From assembly GCA_947177165.1 (NCBI GenBank), contig CAMWTP010000037.1, positions 1 through 54,737 on the forward strand: a stretch of DNA of 54,737 nt. Reading direction: 5' to 3'. Position 1 is the first letter of the stretch. Each line of letters starts with the position of its first letter. Of the stretch, positions 17,710-26,316 are shown piece by piece. The position numbers were made by a program, and so were the translations under genes. The notes beneath the pieces are model-generated. The model was given only the letters and a program-made list of their open reading frames with translations, was not told where the DNA came from and made no database searches. The DNA is from an uncultured Lachnospiraceae bacterium (GTDB lineage: Bacteria; Bacillota; Clostridia; Lachnospirales; Lachnospiraceae).

Positions 17710-18146
17710 ATATTCTCCTTTCAATCGAAAACACGGATTAAAAAGAGAAGCGTTATACATTTATTTTGTTATTTTTGCTGACTGTCAAAAGATTAAAGGC
17801 AGACACCTCGCATAAAAGTAACCATATTGTGATACACTCCTTTCGTTAAGTTATTTTTTTCTATTTTATCAAAAATGTACTGCTGCGTCCACTGCTTATT
17901 TCAATGTGATCTGCAATCGTCACTGTTCACACTCATGCCAAAGTAGAGGAAATCACGCGCTATTCCGTACTGTTCCAAAGGCTTTGCCGCAGCCCGCTGC
18001 GCCTGTGTTTTGACCGTACACTCAAAGAAATATCCTGCGCAGTCTGCGCCAGGGGAAAACGCGCAGGAACTCAACCCAGAGTTTCGTCGCGGCATAAAGA
18101 AACAACCTGCTATCTATGGACATTATGGTATATAACAACTATACTA
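17710..18146. other. Intergenic region with a degenerate palindromic repeat
   Basis: No convincing gene lies between the CD3324-like gene and the XRE gene (17710-18322). Part of this stretch (17980-18041) is a diverged copy of the core of the palindromic element at 31097-31256. The shared pattern is GCCGYAGCCCGCTRCGCC, then TTTTGAC, then AAGAAATATCCTGCGCA. Confidence 0.5.
17980..18041. repeat. Diverged core copy of the long palindromic repeat (family A)
   Basis: It aligns over about 60 bp with 31168-31226: the inverted core GCAGCCCGCTGC here versus GTAGCCCGCTAC there, then a GTTTTGAC stretch, then AAGAAATATCCTGCGCA in both. The outer arms are much weaker than in the second copy, suggesting decay. 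Confidence 0.5.
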
Positions 18147-18299
18147 AGGAACTGTTAAAGAATTAATCTTTACATCTGACCTGCATAAATCTTCTTATGC
18201 CGCGTTGGCGTCAATCGGCGTATTCCATGCCTCATTCCGTCACCTTGCATAAAAAGATTGATACTGTGTCATCTGCGAAGTTAATTCTTAACAATTCCT
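18147..18299. repeat. Long imperfect palindrome, MITE-like (family B)
   Basis: The terminal arms AGGAACTGTTAAAGAATTAA (18147-18166) and TTAATTCTTAACAATTCCT (18281-18299) are inverted repeats with few mismatches. Partial pairing continues inward (AATCTTCTTATGC against GCATAAAAAGATT). The ends match the short palindrome at 48597-48645. It ends about 24 bp before the XRE gene start. Confidence 0.6.
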
Positions 18300-18322
18300 A
18301 ATGAAATAAAAAAGGAGACGAG

Positions 18323-19573
18323 ATGCATATGTTTGATGTAAAGAAAATGGGAGAGCAGATTGCCAGTCTGCGGATAAGGAACAAGTACACACAGGAACAG
18401 TTATCAGAGAAATTAAACGTTTCGCCTCAGGCGGTCAGCAAATGGGAGACTGGAAAGGCAGTACCCGAGATACCATTACTCTGTGAAATATCCAGGCTGT
18501 TTCATTGTTCTGTAGATAGAATTCTTGATTCAGAGTCGTGTGTATTGCGGGATATGGATTTTAATTATGAATTTGTTGTTAAGCCGCGGATTCCTGCAGC
18601 CGATTATTCAGGTCCCGAATGGCCGAAAAGCATTTCGTCCGCGTCGCTGTTGACAGCACTGAAATTGTTTTTTGGATTGGAGCAGCGCAGGGACAGCAAA
18701 AACTGTCAAATAAACGATGATGAGGAATATATTTTGCAGTCGGCAATTACAAATATATGTTTCGGGTATTCCTATAGCCCGGATGAATGGATTCGTGACA
18801 GTTTTCTCATATATGGTTTGGATTATGAGATTTATCCACGGTCAGACTATTCGGAGGAAGAACTGATTGCGCTCGCATGTAAGCAGATGGAACATGGTTA
18901 TCCCGCCATCATTCTTCCGAAGGCGTATACAGATACTATTTTTGCGGTCGGTTTTTCTGACCAGGGACAGATATTAAAAGGATTGGGATTTTTGGATGGA
19001 GATGATCAAAAGAATGCAAGGATAAATTTTGACCAGCTTAATCAATATGCTGGCTGGTACAAGACTGACTGTGATGTGATGATCGTTAAGCCTTCCGTTG
19101 AAAAGATGCCGTTATCCAAAGCCTGCGCCAATGCACTTTTTAGAGGGGTATCACTCTTGCGAAATAACAGGCATTGCGGAGAAGATAAAATGCAGGGTTA
19201 TGGTATCGTTATGTACCAGAACTGGTGTGATTTATTAAAGGAAGAGAACAGAAGAGATGCGGATCAGATCGACTGTGTCTTTCCGCACGCGTTTATTCAT
19301 TATGAAAATAAACTGAGAACCAGACAGTTTTTTGAATTATGCATCGGTATCCTTCCCGATATCGACAAAGAATTAATAACTTTGGCAATCAGTCAGTACA
19401 ATGAAATTCTGTCCTTAGCGACAGAGATTGCAACGATTGCCCATGAACGCAATTCATTTGCCAGGGATGCCCTGAAAGAAAAAAGGAATTCTATCATTGA
19501 AATGCTGCGCAGAAGCAGTGAGCAGGAAGAACTTGCCTTGTCTTATATACAAAGGGCATTACCTGCCCGATGA
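18323..19573 (+). CDS. XRE-family regulator with large uncharacterised C-terminal domain
   Basis: A 416-residue protein. Residues 8-70 are a Cro/C1-type helix-turn-helix (MGEQIASLRIRNKYTQEQLS, VSPQAVSKWETGKAVPEIP). The remaining 340 residues match no domain I recognise; they include an aromatic-rich middle (YAGWYKTDCDVMIVKP) and a helical C-terminus. AAGGAG lies 5 nt before ATG 18323, and a second in-frame ATG at 18329 is also possible. A decayed relative of its N-terminal domain is present at 20323-20411. Confidence 0.75.
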   Translation: MHMFDVKKMGEQIASLRIRNKYTQEQLSEKLNVSPQAVSKWETGKAVPEIPLLCEISRLFHCSVDRILDSESCVLRDMDFNYEFVVKPRIPAADYSGPEWPKSISSASLLTALKLFFGLEQRRDSKNCQINDDEEYILQSAITNICFGYSYSPDEWIRDSFLIYGLDYEIYPRSDYSEEELIALACKQMEHGYPAIILPKAYTDTIFAVGFSDQGQILKGLGFLDGDDQKNARINFDQLNQYAGWYKTDCDVMIVKPSVEKMPLSKACANALFRGVSLLRNNRHCGEDKMQGYGIVMYQNWCDLLKEENRRDADQIDCVFPHAFIHYENKLRTRQFFELCIGILPDIDKELITLAISQYNEILSLATEIATIAHERNSFARDALKEKRNSIIEMLRRSSEQEELALSYIQRALPAR

Positions 19574-19811
19574 AAGTATCGGCATCATAATGCATGAAAT
19601 GATTAAAAAATTTGACCGTACGTGACATGGAAGAAACCGTATATGACATTTCTATCTTGCAAAGCTCCTCTGCTGCCGAATACTATTTTATAAGTTGCAA
19701 AATAATGGTTCTTTTCGATATTATAATAGATACATCTTAAAAGCAGCCGCAAAGTTTCCTGCGCTGATAATATTGGAAAGGATGCCGCAAAACGTAAAAA
19801 GGAGGTTTTAT

Positions 19812-20306
19812 ATGAAAGCTGGAAGTATGGAAGGATTGATTGGGGCAAATTTAAATATGAAGCTGTCGCGCACTCCCATGCGGGTATTTAAGGAGGCAGA
19901 GCGCAAGGGAGACACCGAAGTGATGAAGCGCGCTATGGGGTATGTCACAGAATTTCAGGAGAAAGCGCATGAGTGCAGCGACAGGGCGCAGGAAGAACTT
20001 GCAAAAGAGCTGAAGGAAGAGCGCAAAGAGGAGGAAATCAGGCGTGAGCAGGCGCAGGAGCGCAAGGAAGAAACAAAGAAATATGTGGAAAAGATACAGG
20101 AAAACAACAAGGCGGATACTCCGAAAACAGACAGCGTAGAAATCAGCGAAGAAGGGAAGCTTGTGCTGAAAAGCGATTTCCAGACAGAAGACACTGCCCC
20201 CAATGCCGAAAAAACAGATGTAAAAATGTATACAGACGAAGGAAAAGCAAAAGCGGTGGATTCTGTGGAGGAAGATGTGGGCCAAAAGATTGATATAACT
20301 GTTTAA
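19812..20306 (+). CDS. Hypothetical charged helical protein
   Basis: A 164-residue protein that I do not recognise. The first 60 residues include NLNMKLSRTPMRVFKEAERKG; residues 50-100 are a very charged helix rich in Glu, Lys and Arg, likely a coiled coil. The C-terminal part is acidic and probably disordered. No signal peptide or membrane segment is visible. ATG 19812 has an excellent site (AAAGGAGG). It stands alone between the XRE gene and an XRE-like remnant. Confidence 0.6.
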   Translation: MKAGSMEGLIGANLNMKLSRTPMRVFKEAERKGDTEVMKRAMGYVTEFQEKAHECSDRAQEELAKELKEERKEEEIRREQAQERKEETKKYVEKIQENNKADTPKTDSVEISEEGKLVLKSDFQTEDTAPNAEKTDVKMYTDEGKAKAVDSVEEDVGQKIDITV

Positions 20307-20322
20307 GCTTTGGCGATATCGC

Positions 20323-20411
20323 TGCTCTGTGAAATATCCAGAGTGTTTTCTTGCTCCGCAGACAGAATTCTTGTTGAAAAAGAAGAAAGATACGATATAA
20401 TGATAATGTAG
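20323..20411 (+). pseudogene. Remnant of an XRE-type helix-turn-helix gene
   Basis: The frame ending at the stop at 20409-20411 reads LLCEISRVFSCSADRILVEK. The intact regulator at 18323 has LLCEISRLFHCSVDRILDSE at the end of its helix-turn-helix domain, and similarity at DNA level covers about 55 bp. Nothing upstream in the frame looks like the rest of the domain. This is a decayed paralogue or duplication fragment. Confidence 0.6.
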
Positions 20412-20522
20412 AGATGGAGAATAGGTACAGTGGTTGAATGTATCTAAGATCCTAAGGAACTAGAAGTGCCGCAGAATCGGATACAACAGCCGGAATGCAG
20501 GATTCAAAAAGGGGATAGGGGA

Positions 20523-21059
20523 ATGAGCAGGATTCAATTAATTGAGCCGACAATGGAGTATGCGGAAGACATCTGGCAATTCCGGCAGGAAGTGATGGAT
20601 TCGAACGATAAGGATAAGTTTGCCGGGTGCGGAAATTTAGAACAGTGTTCCTCTGCCAGGGAATGGATTGATACGATGCGCCTGTATAAGAACACGGAAA
20701 CGTGTCCACAGGACAAAGTTCCTTCCAGCATTTTTATTGCAGTGCGGGAAAGGGACAACCGGATTGTCGGGATAATCGATTTGCGCTATCATATCAATCA
20801 TCCTATTTTGGGGACATGGGGCGGGCATATGGGATATTATGTGCGCCCGTCGGAGCGGAAGAAGGGCTATGCCAAAGAAATGGTCAGGCAGAATTTGCAG
20901 CACTGCAGAGCCTTGCATATCAATAAAGTTCTGATTACCTGCGATGAGGACAATTTTGCCAGTGAAAAAACGATTCTCGCAAACGGCGGTATCTTTGAGA
21001 AATGTATAGAAGTGGATGGAGATCTTATTAAGAGATACTGGATAACCCTGCCAGTATAG
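20523..21059 (+). CDS. GNAT-family N-acetyltransferase
   Basis: A 178-residue protein with the GNAT fold: an N-terminal LIEPTMEYAEDIWQFRQEV, the strand IVGIIDLRYHIN, and the acetyl-CoA loop VRPSERKKGYAKEMVRQ, then LITCDEDNFASEKTILANGG. The layout is that of RimJ/RimL-like or small-molecule acetyltransferases. The acceptor is unknown. The ATG follows a purine-rich GGGGATAGGGG site. Confidence 0.85.
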   Translation: MSRIQLIEPTMEYAEDIWQFRQEVMDSNDKDKFAGCGNLEQCSSAREWIDTMRLYKNTETCPQDKVPSSIFIAVRERDNRIVGIIDLRYHINHPILGTWGGHMGYYVRPSERKKGYAKEMVRQNLQHCRALHINKVLITCDEDNFASEKTILANGGIFEKCIEVDGDLIKRYWITLPV

Positions 21060-21183
21060 CAGAGGGGGCTGTCCGGGCTGCCCTGATGACCGCTTCGACA
21101 GCGGAGGGGACAATCAGCTATTGATTACCATTTTTGCTGCACTGTGATAAAAAATGAAGCAGAAAGAGAGAAGGTTACAGCGT

Positions 21184-21633
21184 ATGCTAAATATTGTTTT
21201 CGGGGATATTGAAAATTCTATTTATCACCCGCCTACTTATTTTGACAATCAGTATGAAGATGAGTGGATTACAGATCCGTTGTCAATCGAAATGATAAGG
21301 GACATTGATCAGTCAGAAGTGGTCAGCGCGCATCTCATAGAAAGCCCGGTACTGGGACCGATATCACCAAGGGAAATATCCGGCGGCGTAAAGACGTTAA
21401 TGCTTATGGCATTTGACGATTCGGGGAAAATTTTTAATGCGTCCTCCTGTGGGGATAACTGTGCGAAGTGGATCGTTGATATCAGCACAAGAAAGGACCT
21501 GACGATTAATCTGCATCATGTTCTGGACTTTAGCACGGCAGGTGTATTTGAGGCATATATGGCAAATACAGGGAAGACAATTCACAGCTATGAGGAGTAT
21601 CTTGACGAGGCATTTCAGATAAAGGAGCGCTAA
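21184..21633 (+). CDS. DUF4869 family protein
   Basis: A 149-residue protein starting MLNIVFGDIENSIYHPPTYFDN and carrying the conserved SGGVKTLMLM and NASSCGDNCAKWI blocks of DUF4869. The family is widespread in gut Firmicutes and its function is unknown. I prefer ATG 21184, where the family's conserved N-terminus begins, with AGAAGG upstream; an in-frame ATG lies at 21154. The ATPase gene follows 3 bp after the stop codon, so the two form an operon. Confidence 0.8.
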   Translation: MLNIVFGDIENSIYHPPTYFDNQYEDEWITDPLSIEMIRDIDQSEVVSAHLIESPVLGPISPREISGGVKTLMLMAFDDSGKIFNASSCGDNCAKWIVDISTRKDLTINLHHVLDFSTAGVFEAYMANTGKTIHSYEEYLDEAFQIKER

Positions 21634-21636
21634 GGT

Positions 21637-22605
21637 ATGAAGGGAAAATATCATGTCATTGTGCAGAACAAGAGACTGCGGTATGAATTTGACATTAAGA
21701 GAAATATTACGATTATCCGTGGAGACAGTGCGACAGGAAAAACGACATTATATGCCATGATATCCCTCGCTGCGCGGATGGGGGAAAGCGCCGGTGTTGA
21801 TATCCAGTGTGAGAAGAAGTGCAGGACATTGGAAGGACCTGACTGGAAACTCGTGCTTCCGACGCTGCATGATTATATCATTTTTCTCGATGAGGACAAT
21901 CAATTTTTAAAGACGGCCGAATTCGCCGCAATGGTAAAAGAGTCTGACAATTATTTTGTGATTATCACGAGGGAAGATCTGCCGAATCTTCCCTATTCTG
22001 TGGAGGAAATTTACGGGATACACACAGCGGGAAAGTATCATGACATGAAAAAGGTATATAATGCGTTTTATCGTCTATATAGTGTGGAGGAATTATCAGG
22101 GAAAATAAGTCCCAATGAAATTATTGTCGAAGATTCCAACTCGGGATATGAATTTTTTGACTATGTCTGTAAAGAGAAAGGAATTTCGTGCGGGAATGCA
22201 GGTGGAAAGTCCAAAATAATAGATGTCTTACGTGCATCGAAGGGAGAAAGTGTACTCGTTATTGCTGACGGTGCGTCAATTGGTCCAGAGATGAATGAGC
22301 TGTTTCAGTATATGAAAAAATGTCCGCATACGAGATGTTATCTTCCGGAATCATTTGAGTGGTTGATTTTAAAATCAGGTCTGATTGACGGTAATGCAGT
22401 TCGGGATATTTTACAGCACCCACAGGATTTTATTGAAAGTCAGGAATTTTTTAGCTGGGAGCGCTTTTTCACAAGTGTGCTGGTGCAGTACACAAAGAAT
22501 ACCTATTTATACTATACAAAACATAGGTTGAATAAAGCATACTTTCACGAAAAATCAAAACGGGCGATACTAGAAATAATGGAAAGGGTAGTAGCGTTAT
22601 CATGA
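21637..22605 (+). CDS. P-loop ATPase partner of DUF4869
   Basis: A 322-residue protein. A Walker A motif (GDSATGKTT) lies near residues 29-37 after a beta-rich start (NITIIRGDSATGKTTLY), followed by a probable Walker B strand (DYIIFLDEDNQF). The C-terminal half is helical and unrecognised. Relatives are sometimes labelled translation initiation factor 2, with no support here. It is tightly linked to DUF4869 upstream. Its stop overlaps the start of a CobW-like remnant by 4 bp (ATGA), so the ancestral operon had three genes. Confidence 0.7.
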   Translation: MKGKYHVIVQNKRLRYEFDIKRNITIIRGDSATGKTTLYAMISLAARMGESAGVDIQCEKKCRTLEGPDWKLVLPTLHDYIIFLDEDNQFLKTAEFAAMVKESDNYFVIITREDLPNLPYSVEEIYGIHTAGKYHDMKKVYNAFYRLYSVEELSGKISPNEIIVEDSNSGYEFFDYVCKEKGISCGNAGGKSKIIDVLRASKGESVLVIADGASIGPEMNELFQYMKKCPHTRCYLPESFEWLILKSGLIDGNAVRDILQHPQDFIESQEFFSWERFFTSVLVQYTKNTYLYYTKHRLNKAYFHEKSKRAILEIMERVVALS

Positions 22606-22760
22606 TTAAAATAGACCTGGTCACTGGTTTTCTCGGTGCTGGAAAGACGATCTTTATCGAAAAGTACGCAAAGTACCTGATGGAAGCAGGTCAGAAGATT
22701 GCTATATTGATCGCATCCTGGTGTACCGTCCGGAATCTTTGAGGTGGATGAATTTGGGAG
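22602..22760 (+). pseudogene. CobW/G3E-family GTPase remnant
   Basis: The frame opens with IKIDLVTGFLGAGKTIFIEK, a clear CobW-type P-loop with I after GKT in place of T, continues to QKIAIL and stops at 22740-22742. The next bases still encode DRILV in one frame and PSGIFEVDEF in another. Together these recreate the family motif DRVLVEPSGIFDVDEF with the region between P-loop and motif deleted and one base lost. The rest of the gene is gone and the response regulator start follows. It overlaps the upstream ATPase stop by 4 bp. Confidence 0.75.
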
Positions 22761-22774
22761 AGGGAACGTTAGCG

Positions 22775-23446
22775 ATGTACAGAATTTTTATTGTGGAAGA
22801 TGATGAAATGATTGCAGGCAGTTTGAAACGCCATCTGGAAAGCTGGGATTACGAGGTGGTCTGCGCAGGTGATTTTTCCAATGTTATGTCGGAGTTTGTC
22901 AGCGCGTCGCCGCAGCTGGTCCTGATGGATATAAAACTGCCATTTTACAATGGGTATCACTGGTGCAGTGAGATTCGGAAGGTTTCCAAGGTGCCGGTTA
23001 TCTTTCTGTCCTCGGCGGCTGACAACATGAATATCGTCATGGCGGTGAATATGGGCGGAGATGATTTCATCGCAAAGCCGTTTGATCTGGATGTGCTGAC
23101 GGTGAAGATACAGGCGATGCTGCGCAGGAGCTATGATTTCGTGAGCCAGAGCACCGTATTGGAGCACAGGGGCGCGATGCTGAATCTGACGGAGGCGACA
23201 CTCATATATGGCTATGAAAAGATGGAGCTCACCAAGAACGAGCTGCGCATTCTGCAGGTGCTTATGGAGAATAAGGAAAAGGTTGTGGCGCGGGACACGC
23301 TGATGACAAGGCTCTGGGAGAGTGACAGCTATGTGGATGAGAACACACTGTCGGTGAATGTGAACCGTCTGCGCAAGAAGCTGGAGAGTGTGGGACTTGC
23401 GGATTTCATACAGACCAAGAAAGGCATCGGGTACAGAATGGGATGA
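22775..23446 (+). CDS. OmpR-family response regulator (Bce/Vra type)
   Basis: A 223-residue regulator. The receiver domain has the acidic pair after IFIVEDDE, the phosphorylated aspartate in LVLMDIKLP, and the switch lysine in FIAKPFD. The C-terminal winged helix spans about residues 125-223 (ELRILQVLMENKEKVVARDTLM, ending KGIGYRMG). ATG 22775 has GGAGAGGG about 11 nt upstream. The kinase gene overlaps its stop by 4 bp. Its likely target is the ABC transporter operon at 27287, whose upstream region has a palindrome of the type Bce regulators bind. Confidence 0.9.
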   Translation: MYRIFIVEDDEMIAGSLKRHLESWDYEVVCAGDFSNVMSEFVSASPQLVLMDIKLPFYNGYHWCSEIRKVSKVPVIFLSSAADNMNIVMAVNMGGDDFIAKPFDLDVLTVKIQAMLRRSYDFVSQSTVLEHRGAMLNLTEATLIYGYEKMELTKNELRILQVLMENKEKVVARDTLMTRLWESDSYVDENTLSVNVNRLRKKLESVGLADFIQTKKGIGYRMG

Positions 23447-24570
23447 GAAATTTTAAGGCATATCTCCTGGAAAAAATAAGGTGGCTTGCGGTAATCCTGT
23501 TTATTGCGCTGGTGATGACCGTGACAATGCTTTTGAATGGAATCCCTTTTTGGGAAATAGGCTATGGAATGCTGCTGTGCGGCTTTGTCACAGCCGCAGC
23601 GATATTGACCGGGTATGGCAGACATATGGAAAGCTTTCGTCAGCTGGAACAGATGCGGGAAAATATTGTGGCAGCGCCAGATGATATGAAAGTGCCGGAA
23701 TACATGTATGAGAGACAGTATCAGGACTGCATTCGTGCGATTGCACAGGAAAAGGACAGACTGCAGAAAGAAATGATGAACCGGCAGCAGGATTTGTCGG
23801 AGTATTATTCGATGTGGGTACACCAGATCAAGACGCCGATTGCCGCGTTGAAGCTTCTGATTGACGAGGAGATGCGCGCGTGTCTTGACGCGGAAATGGA
23901 TGAATGTCCTGATGCGGACCGCGTGGAAGAAAGTGACATGCGTGTCATAAATGTGCGGCAGAAGCAGAATGAGCTTTTTCGGATTGAGCAGTATGTCGAC
24001 ATGGCCTTGCAGTACACACGCCTTGGCGCACAGACAAATGATTTTGTGATTGAGCGTGTGCTGCTTGACGATGCAGTCAAACCGTCTATCTACAAATATG
24101 CGAAGCAGTTTATCCACAAACAGCTTCGTCTGACGTATGTACCGCAGGACATCAAAGCAGTCACGGATAAGAAATGGCTGGGATTTGTGATTGACCAGCT
24201 TTTGTCCAATGCTGTCAAATACACAAAGCAGGGCGGGGTCACGATACAGGTGCTCTGTATTGCACAGTCAGATGATGCTGGCAGGCGGTCAGAGACAAAA
24301 GAAGAGCGAAAGCATTGGTATGAGGAATCGCCAGCCGTGGAGGAAAGCGTACATATTATTATAGAAGATACAGGTATCGGAATCAGCGCAGACGATTTGC
24401 CGCGGGTCTGTGAAAAGGGATATACTGGGTACAATGGTCATGCGGATCAGCATTCAACTGGAATAGGACTCTATCTTTGCAAAGCGATTCTCGACAAGCT
24501 TGGGCATCAGTTTCTTATCACTTCTGAAAAAGGGAGAGGAACCAGGGCGGAGATTGTGATTTCGCATTGA
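23443..24570 (+). CDS. Sensor histidine kinase, intramembrane-sensing (BceS-like)
   Basis: A 375-residue kinase. Two membrane helices (about 14-31 and 38-56) have almost no extracellular loop between them, the hallmark of intramembrane-sensing kinases that read the state of a partner ABC transporter. The H-box is WVHQIKTPIAAL, followed by the N-box (QLLSNAVKYTKQ), G1 (EDTGIGI) and G2 (STGIGLYLCK) motifs. Start and stop overlap with the regulator (ATGA) shows coupling. A terminator at 24582-24635 ends the unit. Confidence 0.9.
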   Translation: MRNFKAYLLEKIRWLAVILFIALVMTVTMLLNGIPFWEIGYGMLLCGFVTAAAILTGYGRHMESFRQLEQMRENIVAAPDDMKVPEYMYERQYQDCIRAIAQEKDRLQKEMMNRQQDLSEYYSMWVHQIKTPIAALKLLIDEEMRACLDAEMDECPDADRVEESDMRVINVRQKQNELFRIEQYVDMALQYTRLGAQTNDFVIERVLLDDAVKPSIYKYAKQFIHKQLRLTYVPQDIKAVTDKKWLGFVIDQLLSNAVKYTKQGGVTIQVLCIAQSDDAGRRSETKEERKHWYEESPAVEESVHIIIEDTGIGISADDLPRVCEKGYTGYNGHADQHSTGIGLYLCKAILDKLGHQFLITSEKGRGTRAEIVISH

Positions 24571-24581
24571 TTATTTAAATA

Positions 24582-24635
24582 ATTCAAAAAAAGTGTAAGC
24601 CATCAATGTTTTGTGGGGGTTACACTTTTTTGAAT
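24582..24635 (+). terminator. Bidirectional terminator between kinase and DUF4179 gene
   Basis: The stem arms ATTCAAAAAAAGTGTAA (24582-24598) and TTACACTTTTTTGAAT (24620-24635) are complementary apart from one extra A in the left arm. A- and T-runs on both sides allow use from either strand. It closely resembles the hairpin at 26521-26565. Confidence 0.8.
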
Positions 24636-24654
24636 GCGTGCTGTTATCTTGTTT

Positions 24655-25743
24655 TCAGTTTGTCATATCCCATATCACAGGTTCACCGATCTGTGTATAG
24701 TCATTTGATTCTTTTCCGCTCTCCTCTGGAAATTCCTGCACGTATAAAGTGGCGGTAACTGCTTTTGCGTCCGCTGGAATCCTTCCGTTTTCGCTCATTT
24801 TCTCATTTAACAGATATCCGCGTTCACTGCTGCTCTGGCTGACAGTGAATACAGCTGTTCGTCCCTCTTCGTCCGTGGCAGTTAGTTTCAGCAGTAAGCA
24901 GCTTCCCTTGGTATCAGTATTGGAGATGTGGTAAGTAATCCGCTGTTCCAGGGGATTATCAGAGAAGGTGTCCAATGTGATAATCCTGCCATCAGATAGT
25001 ACGAACTCATCTTTCAATGTCACAAACTTTGTGTCAGCGAGAAGTTCCGAGCCGTCTGCTTTGAATTTGAAATTCCAGTGTCCGCCGATGTCATCTTTTG
25101 CGGTGTAGGAGTTGTAAGCAGTAAATTTGAGTTCATACGTATTTTCAGCGGAGAGATCTGTGCCGGGCACATCATAAGAGATTTCAACGCCCAGACACTT
25201 GTTTTCAGCATCTAAAAATCCTGAGCTGCCGCTGACTCCGCCGTATATTGGTTTTCCATTGACATACAACGCACCGTCCAGGCCAAAAGAGTCAGGAATC
25301 GGCTGTCCGTCTTCGCGCTGTATGGTATAACTGATTACGAGTGCTTCCTGGGAAGCGGCCGCCTCCTGCAATGTGACAACGTATCCCTTATCGATTCTGG
25401 AGGTCCTGATGACCTCTGCATATTGTGCGATATCGTTCTCCAATCCAAGTGCAGTGCTTAAGCTGTAGCTGAAGTGTGAGATGGCTGCATGGACTTCCTC
25501 ATGAAAGACTGCAGTTGTGCCTCCCAGTAATACAAGGCATACCGCCGCTGCTACGGCTGTGCCGTAATGCTTTCCACCTGCGAATTGCTGCTTTGTAGAG
25601 TTTATATTTTGCTGTTCATTTTGGATTGCTGCAAGAACAAAGTTCTCATAATGTTTTTTTGTCATCTCGTCGAGTTCCTCCCCTTTGACATCTTCGCCGG
25701 ATAGACTGAGTCGGTTTGCAAAGCTGTACCATTCCTTTTTCAT
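24655..25743 (-). CDS. DUF4179 membrane protein, probable anti-sigma factor
   Basis: A 362-residue protein. The first 55 residues are cytoplasmic, a single membrane helix follows (about 60-80), and the rest is extracellular with the DUF4179 beta-sandwich and a second Ig-like region. Proteins of this layout are encoded after ECF sigma factors and are thought to hold the sigma factor at the membrane. It starts 6 bp after the sigma gene stop codon, supporting a sigma/anti-sigma pair. Confidence 0.8.
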   Translation of the reverse strand: MKKEWYSFANRLSLSGEDVKGEELDEMTKKHYENFVLAAIQNEQQNINSTKQQFAGGKHYGTAVAAAVCLVLLGGTTAVFHEEVHAAISHFSYSLSTALGLENDIAQYAEVIRTSRIDKGYVVTLQEAAASQEALVISYTIQREDGQPIPDSFGLDGALYVNGKPIYGGVSGSSGFLDAENKCLGVEISYDVPGTDLSAENTYELKFTAYNSYTAKDDIGGHWNFKFKADGSELLADTKFVTLKDEFVLSDGRIITLDTFSDNPLEQRITYHISNTDTKGSCLLLKLTATDEEGRTAVFTVSQSSSERGYLLNEKMSENGRIPADAKAVTATLYVQEFPEESGKESNDYTQIGEPVIWDMTN

Positions 25744-25749
25744 CGTTCA

Positions 25750-26316
25750 TTACCCCTTTCTTTTGGCAGCATAGGCGCGCACTTTCTTTTTTCCGCGGAA
25801 AAGTCTTACATATAAGTTATCCTTAGTCATGCCCAGTTCTGTGCTGACCTGTTCCGGGCTTTCCTCGTTGCCGTATATGCGGTAGAACAGTTCACGGTCC
25901 TTTGCGCTAAGGCAGGATAAAAGCTTCGTTGTTTCCTCGGATAATTCTTTCTCAATCAGCGCATGCATCTGAGCGTCAAAGCCGGTGATGCCGTCACAGG
26001 ACTGTTCCAAATCAGGATTCAGACTTATGGTCTGGCATTCGCGGCTTGCCCTGCGCAGGTAGTCGATGGTTTCGAGCCGTGCGATACCTGCAATCCAGTT
26101 TTGGAAACTGCCTTTGTTTTCATCATAGCTGTCAATATTTTTCCAGATACCCAGAAAGATGTCATTCATACACTCGTCAATCTTGTCTGGCAGTGCGGAC
26201 AGCCGCTGCCGCACGATGGCGCGCAGATAACCGCCGTAAGTGTCAATGACATAGAGAATGCCCGCTTCATTCCGCTGTCTGATGAGTGCAATAAAATTTT
26301 TTTCATTTGCTTTCAT
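25750..26316 (-). CDS. ECF-type RNA polymerase sigma factor
   Basis: A 188-residue sigma-70 family protein. Region 2 covers about 10-90 (DECMNDIFLGIWKNIDSYDE, GSFQNWIAGIARLETIDYLRR). Region 4 is near the end (EQVSTELGMTKDNLYVRLFRGKKKVR). It is co-transcribed with the DUF4179 gene, its likely membrane-bound inhibitor. Such pairs usually answer cell-envelope stress; the actual signal is unknown. Confidence 0.85.
   Translation of the reverse strand: MKANEKNFIALIRQRNEAGILYVIDTYGGYLRAIVRQRLSALPDKIDECMNDIFLGIWKNIDSYDENKGSFQNWIAGIARLETIDYLRRASRECQTISLNPDLEQSCDGITGFDAQMHALIEKELSEETTKLLSCLSAKDRELFYRIYGNEESPEQVSTELGMTKDNLYVRLFRGKKKVRAYAAKRKG

Noticed and set aside
17901..18095. Minus-strand 64-codon open frame
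   Set aside because: It is produced by the degenerate palindromic repeat; its coding match is to the repeat, not to a protein family.
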